A DNA stretch of 57,416 nucleotides, taken from positions 1 to 57,416 of the forward strand of contig JAOCPU010000096.1 in NCBI GenBank assembly GCA_035772785.1, read 5' to 3'. This document shows, piece by piece, positions 10,852 to 21,952 of this stretch. Positions within the stretch are counted from its first letter, which is position 1; every line of letters begins with the position of its first letter. The position numbers were made by a program, and so were the translations under genes. The notes beneath the pieces were generated by a model, which saw only the letters and a program-made list of their open reading frames with translations, had not been told where the DNA came from and made no database searches. This stretch comes from Phlebiopsis flavidoalba. Lineage: Eukaryota; Basidiomycota; Agaricomycetes; Polyporales; Phanerochaetaceae.

Positions 10852-12342
10852 TCGGGTCGGTTGCCCAATGCATGTTGCCGTTCTTGATTCCAAGTCCCCA
10901 ACCTTAAAATCAGTATCAGTGTATGCTGTTCAATGCCGGCATATATTCTTTCAGCAACATCAGCACATGCCCTTGCGACATCAGCAGAATAGGCACCCAC
11001 CACTCTCTTTGTCATGCAGCGCATTGACAGACCATCTCAGTGCACAGTGTCTCAGCACATGCAGCCAAAGAGAGATACCAGCTTGCTCAACAGAGGGCAT
11101 GCTGTTGACATATACCAGTTAGCCACGATGGAAGCAAGGACGTGCAGCGCTCATTGAGACATTTGGCGCCGTGCGTAGTGATTATGCGAGCATGTCGCAC
11201 ACTGGCCTGTGATTGTATAGTTAGAGGTGAGGTCAAGACGAATGCAGACAATGATGTATGCACCAAAACAAGGACAGACAAGAATGTAAGCAGTAACGAG
11301 TCTGTGTTGTGCATGTGCCATATAGCAACCCACTGTGACAAGGGCAAGTCAGCCGCTGTTAGTGCACAAGAAAAAGACACAGCAACTCATTATACAATAA
11401 CCAGACACAACGTACCAGTGCTGCGTGGCATGGCATGAATGAAGATGGCGTGGACTCGTGGATGTAGTATCATATCTGCAAATTGCATGAGGTGTTACCA
11501 ACTTGCGGAATTGATTTACCAGCTCGTTCTTCTATATTTTTGAGCAATGGTTGGTTTGTGTCCAGGTGCTGGATAAATACATTGAACTATATATGTATTT
11601 TTGTTTTAGCAGAGCAGATAGACAATAAAATGAATAACTTACCATTGGACAGGTGGTGGCAACAACACAGAACACAATCAGTCAACACGGCTTGGACAGC
11701 CAAGAATGGAACCTCAAATGGCTGCTGGTAAAATATTTTGTTTATGGAGCTTTGGAACAACAAAGTGCAGCACGGGCTCTAGTAAGTATAGACAAAGGTC
11801 AGATGGGTCCAGCAAAAAACAAAGTATGTATTTTCACAACAATAGCACAACTGTACTACAAATGCGCTAATTCAACCTTGTTTTCTCAAGGATTTGCTTG
11901 CTAAGATAAACGTGCTTGGTCCTTTTTGTGACCATTGGCGTTTGTGTATATAACTGTAAGGTGACTCTAGGTGCCATGTTCTGACTCTCTTTTGTGGATG
12001 GCGCTCCTACAGCCACTGGTCAGTATTATTAAATGGTAATCCATAAACTTGTCATTCACTGAATCACCACACTATTAGCATTCCATCTACTAGATTGATC
12101 CTAACTGGTCTTGCACTCCCTCATTCACTCCTCAAGCATCTTGCAAACCTTCAGCTGGTTCTTGTAGTGATGATTGCACATCCAAGTTACTTGCATTGCT
12201 TTGCGGCGTGATCTAAATATAGACTTGTTAGAAAACAGAGCATAGTGACAAGTATAAACATACACCTTTCAATAATGAACTGTGACAAAAAAAGAGCCAG
12301 GCAGGATGGCAGTAGAAGACAGAGTTGCAGTTGGACTCTACA
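10852..12342. other. No gene recognised
   Basis: Average composition, with open frames up to about 105 codons on both strands but no known motif. A 5' splice-like CTAGTAAGTATAG is at 11779-11791. No repeat boundary was found. Confidence 0.4.
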
Positions 12343-12432
12343 AGCGTCATCAAGAGCGTCGTTGAGAGCGCTGTTGAGAGCACCTTTGCGAGCGCCGTCG
12401 AGAGCACTGTTGGGAGCGCCATTAAGAGCACC
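12343..12432 (+). repeat. 12-bp minisatellite, about 7.5 units
   Basis: Consecutive 12-bp units of the form AGCGCYGTYGAG: AGCGTCATCAAG, AGCGTCGTTGAG, AGCGCTGTTGAG, AGCACCTTTGCG, AGCGCCGTCGAG, AGCACTGTTGGG, AGCGCCATTAAG, then a half unit AGCACC. The period is a multiple of three, so frames on both strands stay open through it and give Ala/Ser/Arg- or Ala/Leu-rich repeats. No surrounding gene is recognised. Confidence 0.9.
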
Positions 12433-12683
12433 TCCTATTTGCAGGGCCTTGCGCACAAAACCTGCAGCAATGGACTCACCACACGCAAGATAGATACAGC
12501 AATCCAAGACGCATGGACACGAGCAAAAAGTGAGTTGTATCACAGCATTGTATAAATAGTAGCGGTAGCTAGAAATGTTCAAACATTGGCCATAAGAGTG
12601 GCTTAACATTAATCAGACTTAGGGGGCATGTTATCAATGAATGACATTGGGCTTATAATGTCAATGTAGCCTATTAAAAATAT

Positions 12684-12985
12684 GGTCTAAAATGTTATTC
12701 AATTGATAACAATGCTGTTTATAATGTCTTACCTTTTAACATCATAGTCTGAAATGTTGTTAGAGTTATAACACTGTTGTCCACAATGTTATGGCTTTTG
12801 AAAATATGGTCTGAAATGTTGTTTACTTTATAACATCATTGACCATGATGTTATAAACTTTGACAATTTGGTCTGGAATGTTATTCAGTCTATAACATTC
12901 TAGTCCACAATAGCTTTTAACAAAAATGGCCTGAAATATTATTAGGCTGATTAACAATATGATCTGGGATATTATTAGCCTCATT
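12684..12985. repeat. 62-bp minisatellite, about 4.5 units
   Basis: The word GGTCTGAAATGTT and its variants recur at 12684, 12746, 12808, 12870 and 12928, giving spacings of 62, 62, 62 and 58 bp, with a shortened last unit near 12960 (GATCTGGGATATT). Each unit also carries TTATAAC/ATAACA words and a CCACAATG/ACCATGATG element. Unit 3 holds a hairpin, ATAACATCAT-tgacc-ATGATGTTAT (12830-12854). The array is AT-rich and non-coding. Confidence 0.85.
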
Positions 12986-14394
12986 AACTTGCCAGTTGAT
13001 ATGGTTATCACATCTACTGAAATGCTCACCAGAAAAGAATGACAGACAATAATGGAGTTGCACTGGCGCATTTTTGGATTCTTTTGTTAACATCATCTAA
13101 TGCTAGCTTTACTCATGGTGATGTAGTTGTATCCATTCTGGAGCTACATTTTGGTGCATACAAAAAAGCAGCAAGAATATCTATAATATTCATATTACCA
13201 TTGCAGTGAGTATCTCTTGCACTGCCATGCTGCCTGCACTGAGAAGCAATGACAGAGTAGAACTGACTGCATTTTTGATGTAATGACAGTGTAGAACTAA
13301 TTGCATTTTTTATGCAAAAATTTTCTATGGCCAATATGGCTTTCTGACACAAAAATAGAGTGCCATTGAGCATAATGACATGCTTTACTAGAATTGCTTT
13401 CCAGATTTCCATGATCTACACGCCAAGCTCATAAAGCTCTGGCTCACTATGTAAGATGCCAATAGGGAAATTCTCTTTTATGTGCTGAAAGGAGAAATTC
13501 CTTATTTCAGATTATTGTAGTCAGGATATTGGCAGTGTAAGCTTTGCAAGTAAGCTTGGCTGGGCTGCATGGTGTTGCCAGTTCTATTATAAAAAAATAA
13601 TACATGCTAAAAGTTGCTCTATGAGCTTTTACTATTTTTATGTAGACTTCACATCTGTATTGCATCTGATTATGTGCAACAGCACATGTTCTTCAATTCT
13701 CTTGAATTTTGTTATTATCTCTGGTATTGCTACACTATTCAAGACACAATATATACTCCACACATTCCAAAAGTCTACCTAGCAGAATAGCTATATAATG
13801 CCAACCTCATTGTTCTCTTTGCACCTAGCTTACTCTAGCATAGATATAATCCACAAACTCTATATCTACTTATACACAAAGCTGTACATTGTAGTATTTG
13901 CAATCTGGCTGTTACAATTGTTAGTGCTAACTTGAAGCCTGCACAAATATCAGTGTTTATCTCTGCGGTATTTATCTAGGCAAGAAAAATGCAAGCTATG
14001 GGTTTTGATGAAGTACATCAAATTAAAGATTCTCTTGACCCATATTGTAGACACAGAAAATGGCTGCCTGTGCTCTATTTGTTGTGTATTTTTCTAAGTT
14101 TGATCTTTGCATATTCAACATTCTGTTGCATATTTAGTTCTGGAATATTAAATTTCTTTGCACGTACCTTGCCATTGCTTGCGTTATACAGCATAAATTT
14201 TGATGACCTGTATACTTAATTAATTTCCCCATATCCAAATATTAGCTGCATTATCTGTTGTTACCCTGGACAAAGCCTTAAATCTTGTTTCTAGTCTGCA
14301 GTAATGCTGCATAAAAGACGTGTTGCTCAATATATATTTTCACTATAAAACAATAACATTTACATATACAAAATCTATATATCAACATGGCCTA
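12986..14394. other. AT-rich, no gene recognised
   Basis: The longest translation is 99 codons (13113-13412, minus) and is not recognisable. A 76-codon plus frame (13989-14219) codes for a hydrophobic stretch but has no flanking support. A short direct repeat (TGACAGAGTAGAACTGACTGCATTTTTGATG versus TGACAGTGTAGAACTAATTGCATTTTTTATG) lies at 13250-13316. Confidence 0.4.
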
Positions 14395-14741
14395 CATTGA
14401 CTGACAAAATGCGTCACATTTGGATATTGAGTTTCTAAACAATATTTTATAAGATATCTATTTGAGAGCAGGCAAATCAAAAGCTATATTTTTACAGAAT
14501 ACTATACTAATAAGAGTGTTTTTCAAATCTACACATATACCATATATGGCAACTATCATTGCGTAATAGGCAAATATATTAAAATTGTATTAGTTGAAAT
14601 TTCTTTGTTACACAACTAATAAAGGAGATGTAAATTTTGTGTAATTTTAGTAAAATATCTTGAGAAATGAGTGATTATATGAAAAGCATGCATAATATGT
14701 AAATAATATGAATTATAAAGTAAATGGTGATTTCTTTATGT
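14395..14741 (+). mobile_element. TIR-A element, left-half fragment (copy C)
   Basis: Starts after TA with CATTGACTGACAAAATGCGTCACA, followed by GGATATTGAG, matching the left end of copies A and B at 25 kb. The next 330 bp follow the left half, including the palindrome CCATATATGG (14550) and the TTACACAACTAATAAA block. It stops where copy D begins; no right half was found beyond D. Confidence 0.75.
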
Positions 14742-14743
14742 TA

Positions 14744-15614
14744 CAGTGACTACAAAAGTGTGTCACATTTAGATATTGGGCCCTTGAAGAATTTTGAATA
14801 AGATATCTCCAGAAAGAGAGCTATTAGATAACAATGATAAAAATTATATAGAATAGCATGAAGAGCTATTTTTTATATACACACATATACCATAAGTAGT
14901 AATAGCCATTGGATAATGAGCAAATGTACTAAATTTGCTTTTATCAGAGATTTCTTTATTATACAATAACAAAAATATTTTGCAGTTAAAGATTAATATT
15001 TAAAAAATACCTTGATACTGTACCTATACTGTATATATAATATATTACAGCTTACTATAGCTAGCTACGATATTATAGCCACAATAATATAGAGCTAGCA
15101 AGATAAAAAATAGAATTTTATTTTTAACTTGCCATACTTCACAATAGTATATTTGCCTCTTTTCTCATACATTCAGTGCTTTGTTTCTTATAGCTGACAA
15201 AAATCAGACATTACTACATACTCCATTACAGGCCAATATAAATAAAATAGTATTTTACATATAGATGTGACAGAAAGAATCAACATTCATTCAATAATGA
15301 TATCAAATACATATTATGCACACTTCTTATACAGCTACTCAAAAATCAAGATATTTTATCAATAGTACGCATAATGCATATATTTTTCTTGGTTGTGTAA
15401 TAAAAAAATCTTTCATCTGTGCAGTTTTAATGTATTTGTTTATTATACCATCATGCTTGCCATATATGATATATATGTAAATTTTGAAAATGATATTCAT
15501 TAATATAGTATTCCACAAAAAAAATGCTTTTCTGTAGTGCTTATACAAATATCTTACAATATATTTTTAGATGCTCAATATCCAAATGGTGACACGCATT
15601 TTTGTCAGTCTCTG
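14744..15614 (-). mobile_element. TIR-A element, full length (copy D), non-autonomous Tc1/mariner type
   Basis: 871 bp with inverted ends CAGTGACTACAAAAGTGTGTCACA and CAGAGACTGACAAAAATGCGTGTCA, flanked by TA on both sides (14742-14743, 15615-15616). It is inverted relative to copies A, B and C. No transposase frame of useful length is present, so it depended on a transposase supplied elsewhere. TA flanks, the CAGTG terminus and the ACAAAAGT word are typical of Tc1/mariner elements. Confidence 0.85.
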
Positions 15615-15616
15615 TA

Positions 15617-15969
15617 TATATGAGATAAACTCTATACAAATACTGGCAACACTCTACCTGAAGAGCTCAGTTTCAATCTCTTAGTTTTTTCAAGTAAGAT
15701 TTTTGCACTGTATTAGATAAACAACACCAATATTAACTCGGTCCTTAGTCTACAACCGTTTTGCTGTGTCACCGTTGCCATTGTTGCTCACTCTCACACA
15801 CTTGCACTTGCCCTAGCTCTCTCATTTCTTACCATTTGTTAAGACTGTGATTGGCTGCTATCATGCTTGCACCATACACTTGGGCCTTAGTTATGACAGG
15901 CTACAGCACATAGGGCTGTAGCAGCAACAGAATTATTGAAATTCTTCAAAAGGCCAGTTTACTTGCTAA
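15617..15969. other. Spacer before the copia cluster
   Basis: No gene or repeat recognised. Contains a moderately GC-rich stretch at 15770-15930. Confidence 0.4.
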
Positions 15970-16292
15970 TGTACTGGGAGTCAGAACTCAACCAGTAGAG
16001 TGCCAGCAGACCAGTCTGAAAGTGAGCAACTGAATGTGTTACAGCGAAGATACAGCATACTGACCTGAAGGCAACTGAAGAGGAGCCCAAGCCTAGCCCT
16101 CAGGCATAAGACGCACCCGGGCGCTTAATTACCCAGTGACTTGACCATTACACAAGTCTACAGCTAGAGCTGGAAGAAATAGAGGGCAGCAAATATGGTG
16201 AAATCGAAAAAGAATATGGGTTCATAGGAGTCATGGGAAGCTATGAAAGAGCAGAGAAAAGTGTGGCATCATATACAAGAGAGATACAAACA
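15970..16292 (-). repeat. Copia-family LTR 1
   Basis: About 323 bp, matching 17291-17622 with small indels. On the plus strand it starts TGTACTGGGAGTCAGAAC and ends GATACAAACA; sense (with the adjacent pol) is the minus strand, where it starts TGTTTGT. It includes GACGCACCCGGGCG and a TATGAAAGAGC segment. It lies directly downstream of the copia reverse transcriptase (minus), so it is probably the 3' LTR of that element. Confidence 0.75.
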
Positions 16293-17285
16293 CCATTATG
16301 GAGTTCCAGTCCACAGCTCCAGGCCCAAGCTTGTGCACATAGCAGCCAGTAGATCGCAAAGTGTCTTCATTGCCAGTATAGTCGGTGCCAGAATTGTTAC
16401 AAAGAGCTCAACTTCTCTTTGATGACCATGAAGTTAATTGCAGGTCAAGTTTGTCCTGAAGATAACTGTACAGATGCCCTACCGCTTCCCAATGTACTTT
16501 ACCAGGGTTTGCATTGAAGCGAGCTGGCAAAAGACACACCATCAGGTCCGGTACAGTTGCCAGATATAGAGAGAACCAACCGCACTAAGGTATGGAGCCG
16601 GATTGCCTTATCCTCATCTGTAGAGGGAATCAGAGAACAATAGGGGATTACCAGCCATGACAGGCGTTTTCACAGGTAAGCAATCAGAGAAGTTGTACCA
16701 TACTGCTCAAGCATATCAGTAATGTGCTGACAATACATCGGTTCGAACAATTTCTCGCAATCTCTACACCCCAGTAGCAACGAGGTGGTACACAAGTCCT
16801 GTAGAAAGGTCCTGCATCATCCAGTCAGATTCCGCAGCACTATTGGCAGCAACTGTGATATCAACAATCATGAATGGCATCATCAGGCGGACAGAGTCTC
16901 GACAATGAATGTATAGAGACGCATTTGAATGCAAACTGACTAAAGCCAGGCTTCAACTGTATACCATGCAAAGTCTCATTCCACACACTCTCTGCCTGCT
17001 TGAACCTTTATAAGAACTTTACCAGCTTGCCAAGGTGGATGCCGTTTGGCCCCTGCATATAAATCTCTTTTTCGAGTTTGTCGTTGAGGAATGTATGAGG
17101 GAAATCCAATGAGCCCAAATCAAGGTCTTCCAGGGCGGGGATGGCAAGCATTGTATGGTGCATTAGCATGTGCACTTTAGCGCAAAGGTTCCAACAAAGT
17201 CATAATCAGGCCATTGTGAATAGCTCTTAACCAGTCTGGTCTTGTAACGCTCTAGCTCTCTGTTAGAGAGGGACAAATGGCAGAA
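16293..17285 (-). pseudogene. Ty1/copia reverse transcriptase, degenerate
   Basis: Copia Pol fragment that would copy the element RNA into DNA. In order on the minus strand: ERYKTRLVKSYSQWPDYDF (17184-17252; family ERYKARLVAKGYSQ), FLNDKLEKEIYMQGPNG (17041-17095; family FLNGDLEEEIYM), MIVDITVAANSAA near 16845-16885, DMLEQYGTTS near 16690-16730 and NPGKVHWEAVGHLYSYLQ at 16437-16520. The family active site is YVDDI; here it reads IVD-I, one of the two catalytic aspartates being missing. Frames shift several times. The RNase H domain expected after HLYSYL is largely absent before LTR 1. Confidence 0.8.
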
Positions 17286-17621
17286 AATAATGTACTGGGA
17301 GTCAGAACTCGACCAGTAGAGTGCCAGAAGACCAGACTGGAGGCTGGAGTGAGCAACTGAATGTATTACAGCGAAGATACAGCATACTGACCTGAAGGCT
17401 GGAGTGAGCAACTGAGGAGGAGCCCAAAGCCAGGCCCTCAGACATAAGACGCACCCGGGCGTTTAATCGACCCAGTGACTCGAACACTACACAAGTCTAC
17501 AACTAGAGCTAGGAAAAATAGAGGGAAATATGGAGAAATCGACAAATAATATGGAAGGGTCATAGGAGTCATAGGAAGCTATATAGGAAAGGCGTGGCAT
17601 CACATGCAATAGAGAAACAAA
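17286..17621 (-). repeat. Copia-family solo LTR 2, inserted in copia pol
   Basis: About 335 bp, same family and orientation as LTR 1, sense strand minus. It carries two copies of GGCTGGAGTGAGCAACTGA (17341-17359, 17397-17415). It separates two parts of one copia pol whose residues are otherwise contiguous: NGAWVLYLL ends at 17627 and ERYK begins at 17252. CAGAA is found on both sides (17281-17285 and 17622-17626), a plausible 5-bp target duplication, although the strict TG...CA LTR ends would be shifted by a few bases. An alternative is that the two pol pieces come from different copies. Confidence 0.75.
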
Positions 17622-18951
17622 CAGAAGATAGAGAACCCAAGCTCCATTTGCAATATATGCTTCAATCTCCAGCTGACTTGTGGCTCCTCACTGATTAGCA
17701 GCTGAATAGTTCATGGCCCCATACCAACTAGTAGGCCAAGCGGCATGTGCAGAATTTGCCTTCAACAGGAGCTCATCATTCCCCTCATTGTGGCACTTAT
17801 CAAGTATTCTGTCCTCCAAAGGAGAGTTATGCATAGGCACTGGCTGAAGTGGTCGAGGATCCTCAGTCTTTTAACACTCACCAGATGGCCTCTCACTCTG
17901 AGGACGATGTTTCGCAAGAGAGAGCTTCAATGAGCCAGCTAACTGTGAGATTGGTGACCCAGGCTGAAAATACGCTGCAAGCCTAGAATGAGACTGTGAT
18001 GACGCGCGATGGGCCTCGAATGCCACTCAGAACAAGCCTGGGAGCCAGGGCCAGGGTCAAGTTCAGGCATGTCTGGCTTATTGGCCACACAGTAGGAGGA
18101 GAAAGCGCAGGACCGGAGGGGGGCAAAAGGTAGCAGAGAAGAAGTACTAAGCTCAGGAAGCAGCAGATTAGCTGGCGTAGGGTGCTGCAGGAAGGACATT
18201 CACAAAGCTGCTCCTAGGAGCAACAATTGTGAGGGTTCCAACCCTTGTAGCCAGATGGATAGCCAAAGAAGCTTGACTTCTCCACATGAGAGCCCAGCGC
18301 ACCACGCTTGTTTTTTTATGAACATGCACATATGCCGGACATCCTCCAATGCATAAATGTGAGACATCAGGCTTCTGTCTGTAGAAGACTCCACAGGGCA
18401 TTAGCTTAGATTGTGCAGAATGAGATAGTAGGTGAAGACATGTACTAGTGAAGGTTATGAAGCCTCTCTGCAACAAAAAAATGATAACAAGCCTCATGGA
18501 GCATAGCAGCAATGCTCTCCGCTAGAGTGCGATTGGAAGACTCAGCAAACACCATTATGTCTGGGTCAAACATGCATAATGTACTGCCCTCGACTCTATG
18601 TTCAATGCAAAAGTTGTCAAAATCCTTGCTGATGTACTCTCCACCTTTGTCGTCGTACAAGGCACGGAGTCTCTGCCCAGTTTGGCGCTAGCATGGGCTC
18701 TGTATTGCGAGAAGGAGGAACAGGATTCTTCAAAAGACTCTTCCTTAGTCTTCATGAACGAAACCGCGAGCCAAAGCGAGGAGTCTTCAATGAAAGTGAT
18801 CCAGTAGCAAGTGGCAATAACCAGTGAATGCGGACAGCAAGAGCATCATGGACATTCCATAGTCTCGTCCCCAGACTCTCCGTCCAATTGCAGGAGAGTA
18901 ACCAGTAACTAACTAATGAGCTAGTAACAGTACTCGGCCGCGGGCAGAGGG
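17622..18951 (-). pseudogene. Ty1/copia integrase and IN-RT linker, degenerate
   Basis: Integrase core pieces in order on the minus strand: YWITFIEDSSLWLAVSFMK (about 18745-18805; family first Asp is D, here the surrounding is changed), KTKEESFEE, YDDKGGEYISKDFDNFCIEH (18595-18657; second catalytic Asp), SNRTLAESIAAMLHEA (18495-18545; the catalytic Glu of AERANRTL is displaced), then the IN C-terminal RKPDVSHL, GGCPAYVHV (18330-18400). A Pro/Ser-rich linker follows. The 3' end reads EAYIANGAWVLYLL at 17627-17670, where LTR 2 interrupts. Gag, protease and a 5' LTR are missing; the 18952-19554 element sits at the upstream side. Confidence 0.8.
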
Positions 18952-19554
18952 TCTGGTGACTTTCGATCGGACGGCTGTGGGTTATACGCCATGTGCACCA
19001 TCCCAGTTACATAAAGGTCAGTAAGGAGTAAATGATAGCTTTGTGACCCATGTTTGGCTCAGTCGATGTTTTGTTTCTTCTCGCATGGTAGCATGCCATC
19101 CAGCCTCACTTAGATCCTCAGTATTAAATGGCTTGATTGGTAAGACTTGCTCTCCAAATTCTGTGAAATTTCAATATTTTGTGTCAGTAGTGGGTTGGGC
19201 AGAGTCTGTTTCTGGCCCTGAGTCAAGGTACATCCTGGCGCACGTTGCACTAAACAGTGTTTTCTGGTTGTCTGTATTTATTTACATGCTATAATGCACA
19301 TTATAAACAATTTTTTCAAAAGATCAGAAGTATATTATATCACGTGGGCAGGAAGAGGCTCGAGAGACAAGGCGAGAGTAGACCAATGGATTGAGCGCCA
19401 CATCAGTGGTACCATTGTAGTCTGCAGGAGGCAGCGATGATGGCATCTTTATAGGGCCTTTAAAGCATTTGGAGTTGCACTACATTTGCTCTGCTTACCT
19501 AAGGGTGCACGTGATGTACGCCCACACCTGTCCAATCGAAAGTCACCGGACCCT
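18952..19554. mobile_element. 0.6-kb element with 50-bp terminal inverted repeats
   Basis: The left end GGTCTGGTGACTTTCGATCG (with a further 30 bp to 19001) is the imperfect inverted repeat of the right end (19505-19554; reverse complement GGTCCGGTGACTTTCGATTG). Over 50 bp there are roughly ten mismatches, the pair ending in CATGTGCACC/CACGTGCACC. The interior has no recognisable gene (83-codon plus frame at 19043-19294 of no known family). I could not fix a target duplication, so the superfamily is open. It abuts the upstream end of the copia integrase and may have interrupted that element. Confidence 0.7.
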
Positions 19555-20884
19555 AGAAATTAGGTCCAGTTGGATCAGATTGCTTACTCCACTGCTAAAT
19601 CACTTACCACCTTACAATTGTCACTGACTCTGCATGTAGCGCATACCTCTAGGGTCTGGGTATGAGACTAGACATTCCAGTGGGCGAGTTGAAGTAGTTT
19701 ATTGTGTCAATTGAGCGATATAGGGAATGGAGCAGCAATCAGCTCACCTGCAACACAAGGTAGGATCTGCACATTGTGATGGGGTAAGTTTCGATCTGGT
19801 CAAGTATGCAAAGCAGAGGTCCCAATTCCTCGCGTTCAGAGGCTGAGCTAAATTGGAGGGGACCAGAGCAGAGTCAGAGGAGGGCTAAGCCGTTCAATCA
19901 AGGTAGGCGGTGTTGGATGCATTCATTGAGTATATTCTTGTCATAGTCAAGGTCCATGCAGTCAGAGTAGATGAAAACATTGAGGACAATGGCATCACGT
20001 AAGATGTAGGCCTGAGAACAGATATGCAGAACTGCTAAACTTGATCATTTGCGCAGACTCCCCCAAAACCAATGGAGACCATTGCAGAAGACAACATTGC
20101 CGTCAGCAGCGAGGTAGATAGCAATGTGCAAAGGTGTGTAGACGACGATGGAGAACAACCTGTGGCATGAACAGCATGCTCCATTGAAGTTGACACTTGC
20201 ACAGCGGTCTACTTAACTGCAGCAGTACCAATCCTTGCCCTTGACATGCTGCCTGCAACCTTCTGCAACCTCTTGCGCTGGACGCAATGGCCAAAAGCGA
20301 TGTTGGACCGGGAATGGTGTAGGCTTCCCTTGAGGGCAGTATTGGTGGCCTGAGAGGCTGGAGAAGATGTTACAGAGTTGCATGGCCCAGAGCGGTGGAG
20401 CGGGAGCAGAGTGATTCCTCAGGTGTTCTGCAATGTGTTCTTATTGAGAAAAACACTCAGATAAAGAGCCAGCCTCCTCATCGAGTGTGAAGGAGTGTGT
20501 GAGGAAGGAAGGGCGAAAATACTTGGCATGGATTGAAAAAAGAGCTCCTTCTACGCGTTGAACTGTATGCCACGCTCTTTCTATATATGTACAGCCTCGA
20601 GCTTTGCCCAAATCGTCACTGGATTATGAGAAATGTTCCACATGCATTGTCTGGTAATTAGAGAGTGATGTCAGATCTGATCAGAAGCACTAAATGCCTT
20701 GTCCTCCCAATCAATCTTAGCTTTCCTCCTTCACTGTAAAAGCCCGAGCGCCACTGTAACCTGGTCTCTTTTTTGAGCCCCACACAGTGCCCCACCAATT
20801 ACACATTTTGACTATTGCTGAGATGCTCCCTGTCTATGCTGGATAGTTGCCTTTGTGTAGCTTGTCAAAACAACAGGTGAGGGC
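19555..20884. other. No gene recognised between two repeats
   Basis: This would be the place for the gag and 5' end of the copia element, but I could not recognise gag or protease motifs. Frames are short and interrupted. A copia origin is possible but unsupported. Confidence 0.3.
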
Positions 20885-21211
20885 GTTTGTTTCTGTGTTC
20901 TATGTAATGCCGCACTTGTTTTTGCTCCTCTACAGTGTCCTCGAATTTCTATGACTCCTCAATATGTTTCTCGATATTTCTTCATTTTTCCGGGCTTTGA
21001 TTGTAGGGTTGTGAAGCGTTCGAGTCACTGAGCAGTAAAGCGCTCGAGTGCGTCTTATCCCTGAGAGAATGGCTTTTGGGCTTTTCTTCATTTGCTCACC
21101 CTAGCCTCCAGGTTAATATGCTGTATCTACACTGTGATACATTACGCTGCTCATACTAGCCTTCAGGCTAGTGCTCTGGCACTCCACTGGTCAAGTTCTA
21201 ACTCTCAGCTC
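20885..21211 (+). repeat. Copia-family LTR 3 (opposite orientation)
   Basis: Begins GTTTGTTTCTGTGTTCTATG and ends AGTTCTAACTCTCAGCTC, the reverse complement of the layout in LTR 1. Shared landmarks are GTTCGAGTCACTGAG (21018), GCTTTTGGGC and CTGGCACTCCACTGGTC (21177). Diverged relative to LTR 1 and 2. No pol of matching orientation is attached, so it is a solo LTR or a remnant. Confidence 0.7.
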
Positions 21212-21642
21212 AGTGGTAGATGACCTTGAGCAGTAAGGGTAAATGCTGTCAGCCACATCAATGTATCGCAAGAATAGAAACACGGCAGTGCAGGCGGAGA
21301 AGCACAGGATTAGCGTGATAGGAGTGAACAACAGCGATCCCAAGCGGGAATGCCAGTGTGGGGGGTAGAGATAGGAATTGTATAAACTGTCTGGAAAGGT
21401 TGAAAAAGGCCAAGTGAGGGGCTTGATGACTCCGAGAAGAAGGATAGAGGACCGGTACAATGATTCTGCGATGGAAAGCGGAAGTGATAATGAGAACTCA
21501 TGATGCTACAGCGTGGAGAGGAATCAAATAGTGTATACATGAAGCCAGAGGGGACAGGTAGAGGTGGATGCGAGGCTGGAGAGTTTGTTTGATGTAGCAG
21601 GGCACGCAGCTTGGTCAGAGCCTGCGGCTCATAACCTGCTCA
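21212..21642. other. No gene recognised between LTR 3 and LTR 4
   Basis: An 89-codon minus frame (21191-21460) is hydrophobic and unrecognised. Otherwise nothing. Confidence 0.35.
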
Positions 21643-21952
21643 GCTGGGGGTTGGAACTCAACCAGTGGAGTGCCATAGTACTAGACTGGAGGCTGGAGTG
21701 AGCAACTAAATGCATTAGAGCAAAGATACAATATACTGACCTAAAGCCTGGAAGGAACCACAAGGAAGCCCAAGTCATCTGTTCAACATGAGATGCACAC
21801 ATGTACTCAATCACCATATAACTTGATCACTATACATGTCTACAGTTAGAGATGGGGAAATCAGGAAATGATATAAAAAGGTCATAGGAGTCCTGAGAAG
21901 CTATATAAGAATGTAGAAATGCGGGATCTCTTAAACAGTGAGGAAAACGGAC
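21643..21952 (-). repeat. Copia-family LTR 4
   Basis: Same layout as LTR 1: TTGGAACTCAACCAGTGGAG, GGCTGGAGTGAGCAACTAAA (21692-21711), GATACAATATACTGACC, CACATGTACTCAA in place of the GACGCACCCGGG block, and a final GAGGAAAACGGACA. Sense strand minus. Confidence 0.7.

Noticed and set aside
10286..11024. Three overlapping open frames rich in Ser/Leu/Pro and an Arg/Glu/Gly frame on the other strand
   Set aside because: They are translations of the polypurine tract; both strands stay open because of composition, not coding.
12187..12609. 140-codon minus frame with Ala/Leu repeats
   Set aside because: The repeat part is the 12-bp minisatellite; the flanks have no recognisable domain and the period of 12 keeps any frame open.
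14744..15614. TIR-A elements as carriers of a small transposase
   Set aside because: All copies were read on both strands; no frame exceeds about 70 codons and none shows a DDE/D pattern or helix-turn-helix.
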